From an uncultured Roseovarius sp. (GTDB lineage: Bacteria > Pseudomonadota > Alphaproteobacteria > Rhodobacterales > Rhodobacteraceae): DNA of 45,720 nt. Within the stretch, counting starts at the first letter, position 1; each line of letters opens with the position of its first letter. Below the pieces are notes generated by a model that did no database searches, was not told where the DNA came from, and was given only the letters and a program-made list of their open reading frames with translations. Shown here piece after piece: positions 7,174-16,040 of this stretch. The position numbers were made by a program, and so were the translations under genes. The stretch lies in the NCBI RefSeq assembly GCF_947259555.1, contig NZ_CAMYMD010000009.1, forward strand, positions 1 through 45,720, in the 5' to 3' direction.

Positions 7174-9786
7174 TCAGAACCTGTCCAGCAATCTTTCCAG
7201 ATAATCCAGTTCCACATCGGGCCGCTCGCCCTCACCCGAGCGCCGCCGGATCTCATCCAGCAAATCGCGGGCCCGGCGATAGACGTCCTCGCCCTGCAAG
7301 AGGTTCTCCTGCGTGCCCGCACGGCGGCCCTGACCGGCTTCGCGACCCAATGGGTCGGCCTGCGCCTGTCCTGGCGCGCCCTCCTGATCGCCTTGCCCGC
7401 CCGGATTCTGCTGATTGGCCATTGCTTCACCCATGTTGCGCATCCCCTCGCGCAGCGCCTCCATGGCATCGGCCTGATCATCAATGGCCCCGGCCAGATC
7501 GTCGTTGCGCAAGGCCTCTTCGGCCCCTTGCATCGAGCGTTCGGCCCGTTCCAGCGCCTCGCGCGCGGCCTCTCCGGCCTCGCCGCCCAGCCCCGGCAGG
7601 CCCTGCCGCTGCCGCTCCAGCTCGCGGCGCAGAGCCTCTTGCCGGTCGGCCAGGTCGCCTTCGGCACCTTGCCCGCCCTGACCGTCTTCGGCGCGCTCCT
7701 GACCTTCGCCGCCCTGACCCTGCTGCTGACCACCCTGGCCCGGCTGGCCGTCATGGCTCTGACCGCGGCCCTCGCCGCCGCTCTGGCCCTCATTGCCCTG
7801 CGACTGGCCGGATTGCGCGCCGGGATTGAACTGTTCCTGAAGGTCGCGGAACGCCTGATCCGACAGGCCCTGTTGCTCGCGCAGCGTCTCGGAGAGGCCC
7901 TCCATCGCCTGTTGTCCCGGTGACTGGCCCTGCTGGCCCTGGCCTTGGGTGACCTGCATGTTCTCCATCATCTGCTGGAACTCTTCCAGCGCCTGCTGCG
8001 CCTCGGCAAAGCGGCCCTGTTCCATCAGCTCCTGGATGCGGTCCATCATGTCCTGCAGATCCTGGCTGTTCATCTGCATCATGTTCTCGGCGCTCTGCTG
8101 GTCGCCGCTATTCTCGGGGTCGTCGCGCTGCGCCTGCTGCATCTTCTGGCGCAGGTAATCCTGCGTGGCGTCGCGCAAGTCCTGCATCAGGCGGGCGATT
8201 TCTTCCTCGCTGGCCCCGTTTTTCATCGCCTCGCTGAGCCGTTCCTGCGCGGCGCGCATCCGCTCCAGTGCATCGCCCACATCGCCATCTTCCAAGAGCA
8301 CGCCCAGATCCCACAGCGCCTGCGCGATCTCGTCGCGCTCATTGCCGTTAAGCCCGCCGCCGCTGTCGGTCATTGCCTCAAGCTGCCGCAGGATCACCCG
8401 CAGCCGCAGATAGGCCTGTTCCGAGCGGAAAAGCCCCTCGCGCGGCTTGTAGGACACCGCCCGCAGCACCTGCGACACGCGCGTCGCATTTTCGCGCGAC
8501 CACAGCAGATCGCGCCGTTGTTCGATAACTGCCGCCGCCATCGGGTTGAAAAACCGCCGCGCGGGCAGGTCCATCTCGACAGGCTCCGACAGCCCCTCCT
8601 GCCCCGCCGCATCCTCGACCCGCAGCCGCAGCGTCACCGGCAGATGCGCCCAGGGGTGCTCGGAAAGGTTCTCGATCAGCGTCTCGGTAAATTCGCTCCG
8701 GTCGCCCGCCAGCGGCATCGGCAGATCGAGCCGGATGGGCTGGCGCGGCTCGGGCTCCGTGGAAAGGCCGTAGCGCCGGTCGATGCGGTCCATGTCCAGT
8801 TCAAAGACAGCGCCCCCGGCCACCACGCCATAATCGTCGCGTGCCTCGAAGGGCTGGCTCATCTGGCCGTCAAAAGCGGTCTTTGCCTCGCCCTCCAGCA
8901 CCCGAACGTCCGGCGCGGCATCGGTGATCGCCTCGATCTGCCAGCTGCGGCCACCGGGGCCATCGATGCGCATTTCGCCATCCTGCGCGATGGTGAATTC
9001 CTGTTCCGCCCCGGTCGCGGGCGGAACGTCACCGGCGCGGCCCGACACGGTCTCGCTCAGGCTGAGCGCGCCCGCCTCACCGTAAAATCGCAGGGTGATC
9101 TGGCTGCCCTCGGGCACGCGGATTTGCCCCGCCTGATCGGCCAGATAAAGGCTCGGCAAGCCGGTATAGGCGGGCGGTTCGATCCAGCCCTCCCATGTCG
9201 GGCCAGAGGCGAGCGCCGCGCCATTGCCCGCACCGGGCACCATCTCGGCCACCGAGCCCGCGCGCCAGACAGAGCCGAATAGCAGCGCCACCACCAACCC
9301 CAGCAGCGCCACATAGCGCAGGCCGAACGGGTCCTGCCGCGACAGACGCAGATCAGGCTCGACAGTCTTGGCTTCGGCCGCCCGCGCGGCCATCCGCTCT
9401 TGGTGCGCGCGCCAGAGCGCCTGTGATCCTGCATCCTGCGATCCCACCGCCTGCGTGTCGGCCAGTGCCGCCAAGGGCCGCCCCGGCAATGTCGCATCAA
9501 GCCGCGCCAGCGCCTCGCCCCGGGTCGGGAAGCGGAACCGCGACGCACCGCGCAACGCGAAGACGACCAGCGCCAGACCGCCCAGCATCAGCCCGGTCCA
9601 CACCGCCTCGACGCTCAACATGTCCTGCACGCCCAGCATGACCAGCGCCGCCGCCCCCGCCGACAGGCTCCAGACCGGCCAGAACGCCTGCACCAGCCGC
9701 TCGGCGATCAGCCCGGCCCAGGTCAGCAGCAAGGGCCGCCGCAGCCGCGCCATCATGGTATTCAGGGGGTTTCGCGTCTGTGCCAT
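7174..9786 (-). CDS. TIGR02302/DUF4175 family membrane protein
   Basis: 870 residues. The start MAQTRNPLN at 9786 has GAGGAGAGG 8-11 nt upstream; an in-frame ATG at 9819 lacks a site. Two or three membrane segments are visible: about residues 25-75 (LLLTWAGLIAERL, LSAGAAALVMLGV, GLMLGGLALVVFAL) and about 155-175 (VALLGLVVALLFGSVW). A large periplasmic region follows, with a coiled-coil, Gln/Met-rich stretch (LEEFQQMMENMQ) and a low-complexity Gly/Gln/Glu-rich tract before a conserved C terminus (QENLLQGEDVYRRARDLLDE). This is the layout of the alphaproteobacterial TIGR02302 family, whose function is not established. It is last in the argH-lysA operon, 37 nt after lysA. Confidence 0.85.
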   Translation of the reverse strand: MAQTRNPLNTMMARLRRPLLLTWAGLIAERLVQAFWPVWSLSAGAAALVMLGVQDMLSVEAVWTGLMLGGLALVVFALRGASRFRFPTRGEALARLDATLPGRPLAALADTQAVGSQDAGSQALWRAHQERMAARAAEAKTVEPDLRLSRQDPFGLRYVALLGLVVALLFGSVWRAGSVAEMVPGAGNGAALASGPTWEGWIEPPAYTGLPSLYLADQAGQIRVPEGSQITLRFYGEAGALSLSETVSGRAGDVPPATGAEQEFTIAQDGEMRIDGPGGRSWQIEAITDAAPDVRVLEGEAKTAFDGQMSQPFEARDDYGVVAGGAVFELDMDRIDRRYGLSTEPEPRQPIRLDLPMPLAGDRSEFTETLIENLSEHPWAHLPVTLRLRVEDAAGQEGLSEPVEMDLPARRFFNPMAAAVIEQRRDLLWSRENATRVSQVLRAVSYKPREGLFRSEQAYLRLRVILRQLEAMTDSGGGLNGNERDEIAQALWDLGVLLEDGDVGDALERMRAAQERLSEAMKNGASEEEIARLMQDLRDATQDYLRQKMQQAQRDDPENSGDQQSAENMMQMNSQDLQDMMDRIQELMEQGRFAEAQQALEEFQQMMENMQVTQGQGQQGQSPGQQAMEGLSETLREQQGLSDQAFRDLQEQFNPGAQSGQSQGNEGQSGGEGRGQSHDGQPGQGGQQQGQGGEGQERAEDGQGGQGAEGDLADRQEALRRELERQRQGLPGLGGEAGEAAREALERAERSMQGAEEALRNDDLAGAIDDQADAMEALREGMRNMGEAMANQQNPGGQGDQEGAPGQAQADPLGREAGQGRRAGTQENLLQGEDVYRRARDLLDEIRRRSGEGERPDVELDYLERLLDRF

Positions 9787-9823
9787 CTGCCGCGCCTCTC
9801 CTCGGCCCGACGCGCGCATCGCG

Positions 9824-11089
9824 TCAGAGCCATTCAGGGATGGTATCGCGATTTATCATTTCGTCAAAGGTCGGGCGTGCTCGGATCACGGCAAAGTCAC
9901 GCCCATGCACCAGAACCTCGGGGATCAGGGGGCGGGTATTGTACTCACTCGACATCACCGCGCCATAGGCGCCGGCACTGCGGAACGCCACCAGGTCGCC
10001 CTCGGCCAAGGGCGGCATCATGCGCCCCTTGGCAAAGGTATCCCCTGATTCGCAGACCGGGCCGACCACGTCATAGGCGGTTTGCTCGACGCCGGGGGCC
10101 GGTTCCACCACGGGAACGATATCGTGATGCGCGTCATACATGGCCGGTCGGATCAGATCGTTCATCGCCGCGTCGAGGATCAGGAAATCGCGGCCCTCGC
10201 CCTCTTTCACATAGATCACCTCGCTGACCAGAATTCCGGCATTCCCGGCCACCAGCCGCCCCGGTTCGATCTCGATCTCGCAGCCGAGATGACCCAATGT
10301 CTCGCGAATCAGCGCGCCATATTCCGTGGGCAGAGGCGGCGCCTCGTTCGAGCGGGTATAGGGAATGCCCAAACCGCCCCCCAGATCGAGACGGCGAATG
10401 TCATGCCCCTCGGCGCGCAACTGCTCGGTGAGGTCCGCCACCTTCCGATAGGCTTGGCGGAACGGTTCCAACTCGGTCAGTTGGCTGCCGATATGCACGT
10501 CGATGCCGATCACCTCCAGCCCCGGCAGGGCGGCGGCCTCGGCATAGACGGCGCGGGCGCGTGAAATCGGGATGCCGAACTTGTTCTCGCTCTTGCCGGT
10601 AGCGATCTTGGCATGGGTCTTGGCATCCACATCCGGATTGACCCGCACGGTGATCGGGACCACCACCCCGAGGCGCACCGCCACCTCGCTCAGCGCGCGC
10701 ATCTCGGGCTCGCTCTCGACGTTGAACTGACGGATGCCGCCCTCAAGCGCCAGACGCATCTCGTCCCGGGTCTTGCCGACGCCGGAAAAGACGATGCGCT
10801 CGCCCGGCACGCCCGCCGCACGGGCGCGCATGTATTCGCCGCCCGAGACCACATCCATCCCCGCGCCAAGCCCTGCCAGCGTGCGCAGGATCGCCTGATT
10901 GCTCGCTGCCTTCATGGCGTAGCACACCAGATGATCCATGCCGTCCAGCGCTTCGTCGAACAGCCGGAAATGCCGCGTCAGCGTCGCGGTGGAATAGCAA
11001 TAGAACGGCGTGCCCACCGCGCGGGCAATCTCCGAGAGCGGCACATCCTCGGCGTGCAACACGCCGTCACGATAGAGAAAATGATCCAC
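9824..11089 (-). CDS. lysA: Diaminopimelate decarboxylase
   Basis: 421 residues, the usual LysA length. It makes L-lysine from meso-diaminopimelate with pyridoxal phosphate in the cytoplasm. Visible landmarks are YAMKAASNQAI with the PLP lysine (about residue 60), HIGSQ, the glycine loop LGGGLGIPY, EPGRLVAGNAG, and CESGDTFAKGR with the catalytic cysteine contributed across the dimer. The start is a GTG at 11089 with GGGACAG upstream. It follows the DUF2834 gene by 49 nt and precedes the TIGR02302 gene by 37 nt, so it is probably cotranscribed from argH, linking arginine and lysine synthesis genes. Confidence 0.97.
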   Translation of the reverse strand: MDHFLYRDGVLHAEDVPLSEIARAVGTPFYCYSTATLTRHFRLFDEALDGMDHLVCYAMKAASNQAILRTLAGLGAGMDVVSGGEYMRARAAGVPGERIVFSGVGKTRDEMRLALEGGIRQFNVESEPEMRALSEVAVRLGVVVPITVRVNPDVDAKTHAKIATGKSENKFGIPISRARAVYAEAAALPGLEVIGIDVHIGSQLTELEPFRQAYRKVADLTEQLRAEGHDIRRLDLGGGLGIPYTRSNEAPPLPTEYGALIRETLGHLGCEIEIEPGRLVAGNAGILVSEVIYVKEGEGRDFLILDAAMNDLIRPAMYDAHHDIVPVVEPAPGVEQTAYDVVGPVCESGDTFAKGRMMPPLAEGDLVAFRSAGAYGAVMSSEYNTRPLIPEVLVHGRDFAVIRARPTFDEMINRDTIPEWL

Positions 11090-11138
11090 GTGCTGTCCCG
11101 CCCCGTTTCATCGTTCCAAAAATACTCAAATCCGGCCC

Positions 11139-11447
11139 TCAGACCTCTCGCGACATGCGCAGGAAGAGGTAGAGCGGCAAGCCGCAGCTGACCCCGATGC
11201 AGAAGGTCGCGGGGATCGCGGTCAGCCCCACCCAGTGCCGGTGTCTTACCACCTCGACCAGCACCCAGACCGTCAGCGCCACCGCCGCGATGGTCAGATC
11301 CCAGACCAGGCCCGAACTTGCCGCGTTGGCATGCCAGGCCTCGACCATGCCGCCAACGTCAAAGCCGTTCTCGCTGAACCAGGCGAGAAAGTAATACATC
11401 GGGTGGATCGCCCCCCAGAGGGCGAGCGCGGCAAAGAGCCATCTCAT
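11139..11447 (-). CDS. DUF2834-type small membrane protein
   Basis: 102 residues with three hydrophobic segments: about 3-25 (WLFAALALWGAIHPMYYFLAWF), 45-67 (GLVWDLTIAAVALTVWVLVEVV) and 72-96 (WVGLTAIPATFCIGVSCGLPLYLFL). The pattern fits the DUF2834 family, inner-membrane proteins without a known role. Its ATG overlaps the stop of the lipoprotein gene (ATGA), so the two are translationally coupled. The longer upstream frame has no ribosome site and overlaps the lipoprotein gene in another frame. Confidence 0.8.
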   Translation of the reverse strand: MRWLFAALALWGAIHPMYYFLAWFSENGFDVGGMVEAWHANAASSGLVWDLTIAAVALTVWVLVEVVRHRHWVGLTAIPATFCIGVSCGLPLYLFLRMSREV

Positions 11448-11629
11448 AGGCCCACGCCCACGCCGATATTGACGCCGCCGACGCGGACCCCTGTGCCGAC
11501 GCGCGCATGTACGCCGCCTGTCCCCGCGCTCACCGTGGTATTGACCGACGGGCGCACCGGAGGGCCGTCCACGCCACATCCTGCCAATACCGCAAGACCC
11601 AGAAGGCCCGCTGCCATTCGCTTCATCAT
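11444..11629 (-). CDS. Small lipoprotein in the argH-lysA operon
   Basis: 61 residues starting [14 protein letters not shown] lies 8 nt before this ATG, and the ATG overlaps the argH stop (ATGA). The sequence LAVLAGC near residue 18 is a textbook lipobox, so the product should be lipidated at that cysteine. The rest is short and rich in Gly and Val ([18 protein letters not shown]). No enzymatic domain can fit. Similar tiny lipoproteins, often annotated only as hypothetical, accompany argH in related bacteria; the role is unknown. Confidence 0.75.
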   Translation of the reverse strand: MMKRMAAGLLGLAVLAGCGVDGPPVRPSVNTTVSAGTGGVHARVGTGVRVGGVNIGVGVGL

Positions 11630-13017
11630 CCCAGACGCTCCTTCCAACGGGCCACCTGCGCGCGCACCTGTTCGGGGGCGGTGCCGCCATAGCTCATCCG
11701 CGAGGCCACCGAATTATGCACGCCCAGCACATCATAGACCGACGCATTGATTTCGCCATGCACCTCTTGCATCTCGTCAAGGCTGAGGTCGGGCAGGTCG
11801 CAGCCCCTGGCCTCGGCGCGGGCCACCAGACTGCCGGTGACGTGATGCGCCTCGCGGAATGGCATATCGAGCACCCGCACCAGCCAGTCGGCCAGATCTG
11901 TCGCGGTTGAGAAGCCCGACCCGGCGGCGGCCTCCAGATTGGCCTTTTGGGCGGCCATGTCGAGCACCATGCCTTCCATCGCGGCGAGCGCCAGCATCAG
12001 GTTGTCGGCGGCATCGAAAACCTGCTCCTTGTCCTCCTGCATGTCCTTGGAATAAGCCAAGGGCAACCCCTTCATCACCATCATCAGCGCCACGTTGGCG
12101 CCGAAAATGCGCCCCACCTTGGCGCGAATGAGCTCCGCTGCATCCGGGTTTTTCTTTTGCGGCATGATGCTCGACCCGGTGGAAAACCGGTCCGACAGGG
12201 CGACAAAGCGAAACTGCGCCGAGGACCAGATCACCAACTCCTCGGCAAAGCGGCTGAGGTGCATGGCGCAGATGCTCGCCACGCCGAGAAACTCCAGCGC
12301 GAAATCCCGGTCGCTGACGGCATCGAGGGAATTGGCACAGGGCCGGTCAAAGCCCAACGCCTGCGCCGTCATCTCGCGGTCAATCGGAAAGCTGGTTCCG
12401 GCCAGCGCCGCCGCGCCCAGGGGGCATTCGTTCATCCGCGCGCGGGCATCGCGCACCCGGCTCAGGTCGCGCCCGAACATCTCGACATAGGCCATCATGT
12501 GATGGCCCCAGGTCACCGGCTGCGCGGTCTGCAGGTGGGTGAAGCCCGGCATCACCCAATCCGCCCCCGCCTCAGCCTGTGCGACCAGCGCGCGCATCAG
12601 CGCCACCAGCGCGCCATCGGCGGCATCCAGTTGATCGCGCACCCAGAGGCGGAAATCGGTCGCCACCTGATCGTTGCGGCTCCGGCCCGTGTGCAGCCGT
12701 CCGGCGGCGGGGCCCACGATCTCCTTCAGCCGCGCCTCGACATTCATGTGGATGTCTTCGAGGGCCGCGGAAAAGGTGAAATCCCCGCCGTCGATTTCTG
12801 ACAAGACCGTGAGAAGCCCTTCCCTCATCGCCTCGGCATCCTTATCACTGACAATACCCGTGGCGGCCAGCATGGCGGCATGGGCACGCGACCCGGCGAT
12901 ATCCTGCGCCGCCATCCGCTTGTCGAATGAGATCGAGGCATTAATTGCCTCCATGATCGCATCCGGCCCGGCGACAAAGCGGCCGCCCCACATCTGGTTC
13001 GAGGTCGTGTCAGTCAT
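11626..13017 (-). CDS. argH: Argininosuccinate lyase
   Basis: 463 residues, full family length. It splits argininosuccinate to arginine and fumarate, the last step of arginine synthesis. The fumarase/aspartase superfamily signature [12 protein letters not shown] is present near residue 280, with the catalytic serine in the flexible loop, along with [11 protein letters not shown] and the [14 protein letters not shown] segment. The start [14 protein letters not shown] is usual for the family. It heads a minus-strand operon with overlapping downstream genes and is divergent from the TlpA-like gene, with only 24 bp between the start codons. Confidence 0.97.
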   Translation of the reverse strand: MTDTTSNQMWGGRFVAGPDAIMEAINASISFDKRMAAQDIAGSRAHAAMLAATGIVSDKDAEAMREGLLTVLSEIDGGDFTFSAALEDIHMNVEARLKEIVGPAAGRLHTGRSRNDQVATDFRLWVRDQLDAADGALVALMRALVAQAEAGADWVMPGFTHLQTAQPVTWGHHMMAYVEMFGRDLSRVRDARARMNECPLGAAALAGTSFPIDREMTAQALGFDRPCANSLDAVSDRDFALEFLGVASICAMHLSRFAEELVIWSSAQFRFVALSDRFSTGSSIMPQKKNPDAAELIRAKVGRIFGANVALMMVMKGLPLAYSKDMQEDKEQVFDAADNLMLALAAMEGMVLDMAAQKANLEAAAGSGFSTATDLADWLVRVLDMPFREAHHVTGSLVARAEARGCDLPDLSLDEMQEVHGEINASVYDVLGVHNSVASRMSYGGTAPEQVRAQVARWKERLG

Positions 13018-13041
13018 GTCTTTTGCCCTTCGGAGGGATTT

Positions 13042-13608
13042 ATGAAAACCATTCGTCAGATCGTCCTTTATATGGCCCTCGCCCTCGGTGCAAACGCCGC
13101 CGTGGCCGATACCGCAGCGCTCAACGCGTTACGCGAGGGGGACATGAAGAAACTGATGTTCCATTCCGCGCCCAAGCCCGCGCCGCAGGTGGAGTTCGAG
13201 CGTGAGGACGGCTCCACCGCCACGCTCGCCGAGTATCAGGGCAAGCATGTCGTGCTCAATTTCTGGGCCACATGGTGCGCGCCCTGCCGGGTGGAAATGC
13301 CGATGCTGTCGAACCTGCAAACCCAAATGGGCGGCGAGGACTTTGCCGTCGTCACCATCGCCACCGGCCGCAACCCGCCCCCGGCGATGAAGGCGTTCTT
13401 TGACGAGATCGGGGTCGACAACCTGCCCCTCCACCGCGACCCCAAAAGCGCATTGGCGCGTCAAATGGGCGTCTTCGGCCTGCCCATCACGGTGATCCTC
13501 GACCCGCAAGGAAACGAGACCGCCCGCCTGCAAGGCGACGCCCATTGGGACAGCGAGAGCGCGAAGGCGATTATCGGGGCGCTGATTGATGGGGGTGGCG
13601 GGAGTTGA
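13042..13608 (+). CDS. TlpA-like thiol:disulfide oxidoreductase
   Basis: 188 residues. GGAGGG precedes the ATG. An N-terminal signal ([20 protein letters not shown]) points to the periplasm. The thioredoxin fold shows the redox motif WATWCAPCR near residue 78, the TlpA-type spacing, a [11 protein letters not shown] strand, and the cis-proline stretch [12 protein letters not shown]. Family members keep periplasmic cysteines reduced, mostly for cytochrome c and cytochrome oxidase maturation. It is divergent from argH. The specific partner cannot be read from the sequence. Confidence 0.9.
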   Translation: MKTIRQIVLYMALALGANAAVADTAALNALREGDMKKLMFHSAPKPAPQVEFEREDGSTATLAEYQGKHVVLNFWATWCAPCRVEMPMLSNLQTQMGGEDFAVVTIATGRNPPPAMKAFFDEIGVDNLPLHRDPKSALARQMGVFGLPITVILDPQGNETARLQGDAHWDSESAKAIIGALIDGGGGS

Positions 13609-13649
13609 GTGGGAGAGGCCACAGTCACCATTCACTTTTTAAGGACTTA

Positions 13650-13679
13650 TTGGCAGTATTGCAGCCAAGTGCATATATA
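13650..13679 (+). promoter_or_regulatory. Putative promoter of the Panacea-type pair
   Basis: TTGGCA at 13650-13655 and TATATA at 13674-13679 are 18 bp apart, and the gene starts 24 nt further on. The heptamer GCAGTAT occurs at 13653-13659 and 13683-13689, and TGCA occurs three times across the site, which could form an operator for autoregulation as is usual in toxin-antitoxin pairs. This is pattern reading only. Confidence 0.4.
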
Positions 13680-13703
13680 GGTGCAGTATAGGGGCCATTA
13701 GAC

Positions 13704-14291
13704 ATGCAAAACACTGTCTCAGAATATGTTCACATGAAGCCGAACGTAGATCGCATTTTGGCTGCGCTGTGTCACGTGATCAAGGAAGCCAGAGACCGGA
13801 AGCGTGACGTTTCCCAATACGACCTTGTAAAGACGTTGTTTTTGGCCGACAGATCGCACCTTAATGAGTGGGGACGGCCCATCACCTATGATAATTACAC
13901 GGCCATGAAACACGGGCCTGTGCCGTCGCTGGCCTATGATCTTTTGAAAGCCAATGTTAAGTCGCTTCGTGATCACAAGATCAGTCAGCTTCCATGGAAA
14001 GCGGTCCATGCAGGTGGAAGCAAAAAACACTTCTTTCCACTTAAAGAGACAGTGAACGAAGAAAACTATCTGTCCCTAAGCGACATTGAAGCGCTTGACG
14101 ATGCACTAGGGATGGTGTTGAGCCTTGGCTTTAGTCAGATACGCAGGCTTACACACGAAGATCAGGCCTACATTGATGCTTGGCGCGAAGATGGCGGCAA
14201 AGCTGCATACGACATGAAACTCGGTTTACTCTTTGATGAGCCAAACTTCGAGCAAGCAGAAATTCTAGCTGAATATTCCCCGTATGTTTAA
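13704..14291 (+). CDS. Panacea (SocA-like, DUF4065) protein, candidate antitoxin
   Basis: 195 residues. The pattern KTLFLADRSHLNEWGRPITYDNYTAMKHGPVPS is the conserved core of the Panacea/SocA domain (split here by TYDNYTAMKHGPVPS near residue 70). Panacea proteins are antitoxin modules in several toxin-antitoxin families, and SocA in Caulobacter is a proteolytic adaptor. The next gene starts inside this one (8-nt overlap), a coupling typical of two-gene toxin-antitoxin loci. GC content is visibly lower than in neighbouring genes, suggesting transfer. The start at 13704 has AGGGG about 9 nt upstream; an internal ATG at 13734 lacks a site. Confidence 0.75.
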   Translation: MQNTVSEYVHMKPNVDRILAALCHVIKEARDRKRDVSQYDLVKTLFLADRSHLNEWGRPITYDNYTAMKHGPVPSLAYDLLKANVKSLRDHKISQLPWKAVHAGGSKKHFFPLKETVNEENYLSLSDIEALDDALGMVLSLGFSQIRRLTHEDQAYIDAWREDGGKAAYDMKLGLLFDEPNFEQAEILAEYSPYV

Positions 14292-14664
14292 AGCTGGAGA
14301 TGTGGTTCGTTTTCACAGTCCCACGGCTGGAAAGGAAAAGTTTCACCTCTGCCTCGGAAAGGATGAGAACGGTCCACTTCTAGCGTTTCTTTTTCTCAAT
14401 TCGAAACCGGGGTTTCGCGGTGATTGTATAATGGAAGATGGACAAATCCCGGGGCTCCCCACCTCGCCGACGGGGTATACAGTAGTATCATTTTCAGCGG
14501 TTGTTCGAATGGGAAACCGGCGGTTAGAGACATTTGGAGCAATGAAAACCGGCGCCATCGATGGGCATATCGCTGGCGAACTTGCGGCTTTTGCCGGAAC
14601 AACGGGCGTTCTAACATCAGCCGAGAAAAAACTCGTCGTGTCAGCACTTGAAAGCCTTTTCTGA
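14284..14664 (+). CDS. Small protein coupled to Panacea gene, candidate toxin
   Basis: 126 residues, starting within the last codons of the Panacea gene. The opening FKAGDVVRFHSP, followed by FHLCLG, and the later TGYTVVSFSAVVRM resemble the small SH3-like beta-barrel of PemK/MazF-type proteins, but the match is weak. The C-terminal part (AGELAAFAGTTGVLTSAEKKLVVSAL) looks helical. No signal peptide or membrane segment is present. Partner position and overlap suggest that it is the toxin neutralised by the upstream product; an alternative is an effector of unrelated function. Codon use and GC match the upstream gene, not the flanks. Confidence 0.6.
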   Translation: MFKAGDVVRFHSPTAGKEKFHLCLGKDENGPLLAFLFLNSKPGFRGDCIMEDGQIPGLPTSPTGYTVVSFSAVVRMGNRRLETFGAMKTGAIDGHIAGELAAFAGTTGVLTSAEKKLVVSALESLF

Positions 14665-14862
14665 GAACCGGTGAGTTCACCTATGCCTACTCCACTCTAC
14701 CCACCCCCCGAATATGACATTCAGCGCCCGAGTTGTACATCTGCCCCCCGCGCCGCCGCACGCGTCGCCCCCCACCGCACGCCCAATCCTTACCCCACCG
14801 CACGCTTGACAGGCCCTATCAGCGCCCTTGCCTGCCTCCCGCAAAACCCCTAAAGCCAGCCC

Positions 14863-15732
14863 ATGCTTGACGAGACCGACGATATCCATCCGCTCTTTCA
14901 CGGGGCCCCCGCCAACACCGAGTTTCGCAAGCTGCGCAAGCGCATCGTGCGGCACACGCGCGAGGCGGTGGAGCAGTACGGCATGGTCGAGCCGGGCGGC
15001 AAATGGCTGGTCTGTCTCTCGGGCGGCAAGGACAGTTATACGCTCTTGGCCGTGCTGCATGAGCTGCAATGGCGCGGCCTCTTGCCGGTGGAGTTGCTGG
15101 CCTGCAATCTCGATCAGGGGCAGCCCGGCTTTCCCGCCACCGTCCTGCCCGAGTTCCTGAAAGAGCGTGGCGTGCCGCACCGGATCGAGTATCAGGACAC
15201 CTATTCCATCGTCGTCGACAAGGTGCCGCAGGGGCGCACCTATTGCGCGCTTTGCTCGCGGCTGCGCCGGGGCAACCTCTACCGCATCGCGCGCCAGGAG
15301 GGGTGCACGGCGGTGGTTCTGGGCCATCACCGCGACGATATTCTGGAAACCTTCTTCATGAACCTCTTTCACGGCGGGCGGCTGGCGACGATGCCGCCCA
15401 AGCTGGTGAACGAAGAGGGCGATCTCTTCCTCTACCGCCCCCTCGCCCATGTCGCCGAGGCCGATTGCGAGCGCTTCGCGCGGGCGATGAATTACCCGAT
15501 CATCCCCTGCGATCTGTGCGGGTCTCAGGACGGGTTGCAGCGCCAGCAGGTCAAGCAGATCCTCGACGGTTGGGAGGCCAATTCACCGGGTCGCCGTCAG
15601 GTGATGTTCCGCGCGCTGATGAACGCGCGGCCCTCGCATCTGCTCGACCCGAAGCTGTTCGATTTCGCGGGGTTGAGCACGGAGCCCGTAAAATCCGACG
15701 GAATTCCCGAAGGCTTGCCCAAACTCCGTTAA
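14863..15732 (+). CDS. ttcA: tRNA 2-thiocytidine(32) synthetase
   Basis: 289 residues. It thiolates cytidine 32 of certain tRNAs using ATP and an iron-sulfur cluster. The PP-loop ATP site [10 protein letters not shown] lies near residue 54. The cluster ligands are CALC near residue 127, plus a later cysteine pair region CDLCG near 217. [16 protein letters not shown] is the second conserved block. The length and motif order match TtcA rather than TilS or MesJ. It is preceded by about 200 bp without a gene and followed by a 308-bp gap before yidC. Confidence 0.93.
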   Translation: MLDETDDIHPLFHGAPANTEFRKLRKRIVRHTREAVEQYGMVEPGGKWLVCLSGGKDSYTLLAVLHELQWRGLLPVELLACNLDQGQPGFPATVLPEFLKERGVPHRIEYQDTYSIVVDKVPQGRTYCALCSRLRRGNLYRIARQEGCTAVVLGHHRDDILETFFMNLFHGGRLATMPPKLVNEEGDLFLYRPLAHVAEADCERFARAMNYPIIPCDLCGSQDGLQRQQVKQILDGWEANSPGRRQVMFRALMNARPSHLLDPKLFDFAGLSTEPVKSDGIPEGLPKLR

Positions 15733-16040
15733 TCCCTTGACGATAGGCTGACTGACAGATTGCGGGTTTTCGTCAGGGCGAAACACAGGTCTGTCAGAGG
15801 GCGATCGCGGACCGCAGGCAATTGCATTCATGTCAGCAGCGGCCCTCGCGATGCTCCGGCTCGGTCTGGATTGCGGCGCCTCAAGACAGGCTGGTCTCGC
15901 CCTCCCGGTTCGGGGTCTCGTCGGGCCACGACTGCGATGAATCCCCGCGCATCCACACCAAAACCCCGGTTTCCGCTTGACCTTTGGGCCTGCACTCTGT
16001 TGAACCGCCCTGAATTGCAACAGACGGATGGCCATCGGCG
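15733..16040. other. Intergenic region ttcA-yidC
   Basis: No ORF here has coding character on either strand. It contains short complementary segments (CTGACAG at 15752-15758 and CTGTCAG at 15791-15797), too far apart for a confident hairpin. TTGACC at about 15978 could be a -35 element for yidC but no good -10 follows at the proper distance. Confidence 0.4.

Noticed and set aside
7945..9282. 445-aa plus-strand frame rich in His, Leu and Arg
   Set aside because: Antisense shadow of the TIGR02302 gene; composition follows GC-rich codon complement.
14671..14853. 60-aa proline-rich plus-strand frame before ttcA
   Set aside because: No ribosome site, low-complexity composition, no conserved feature.
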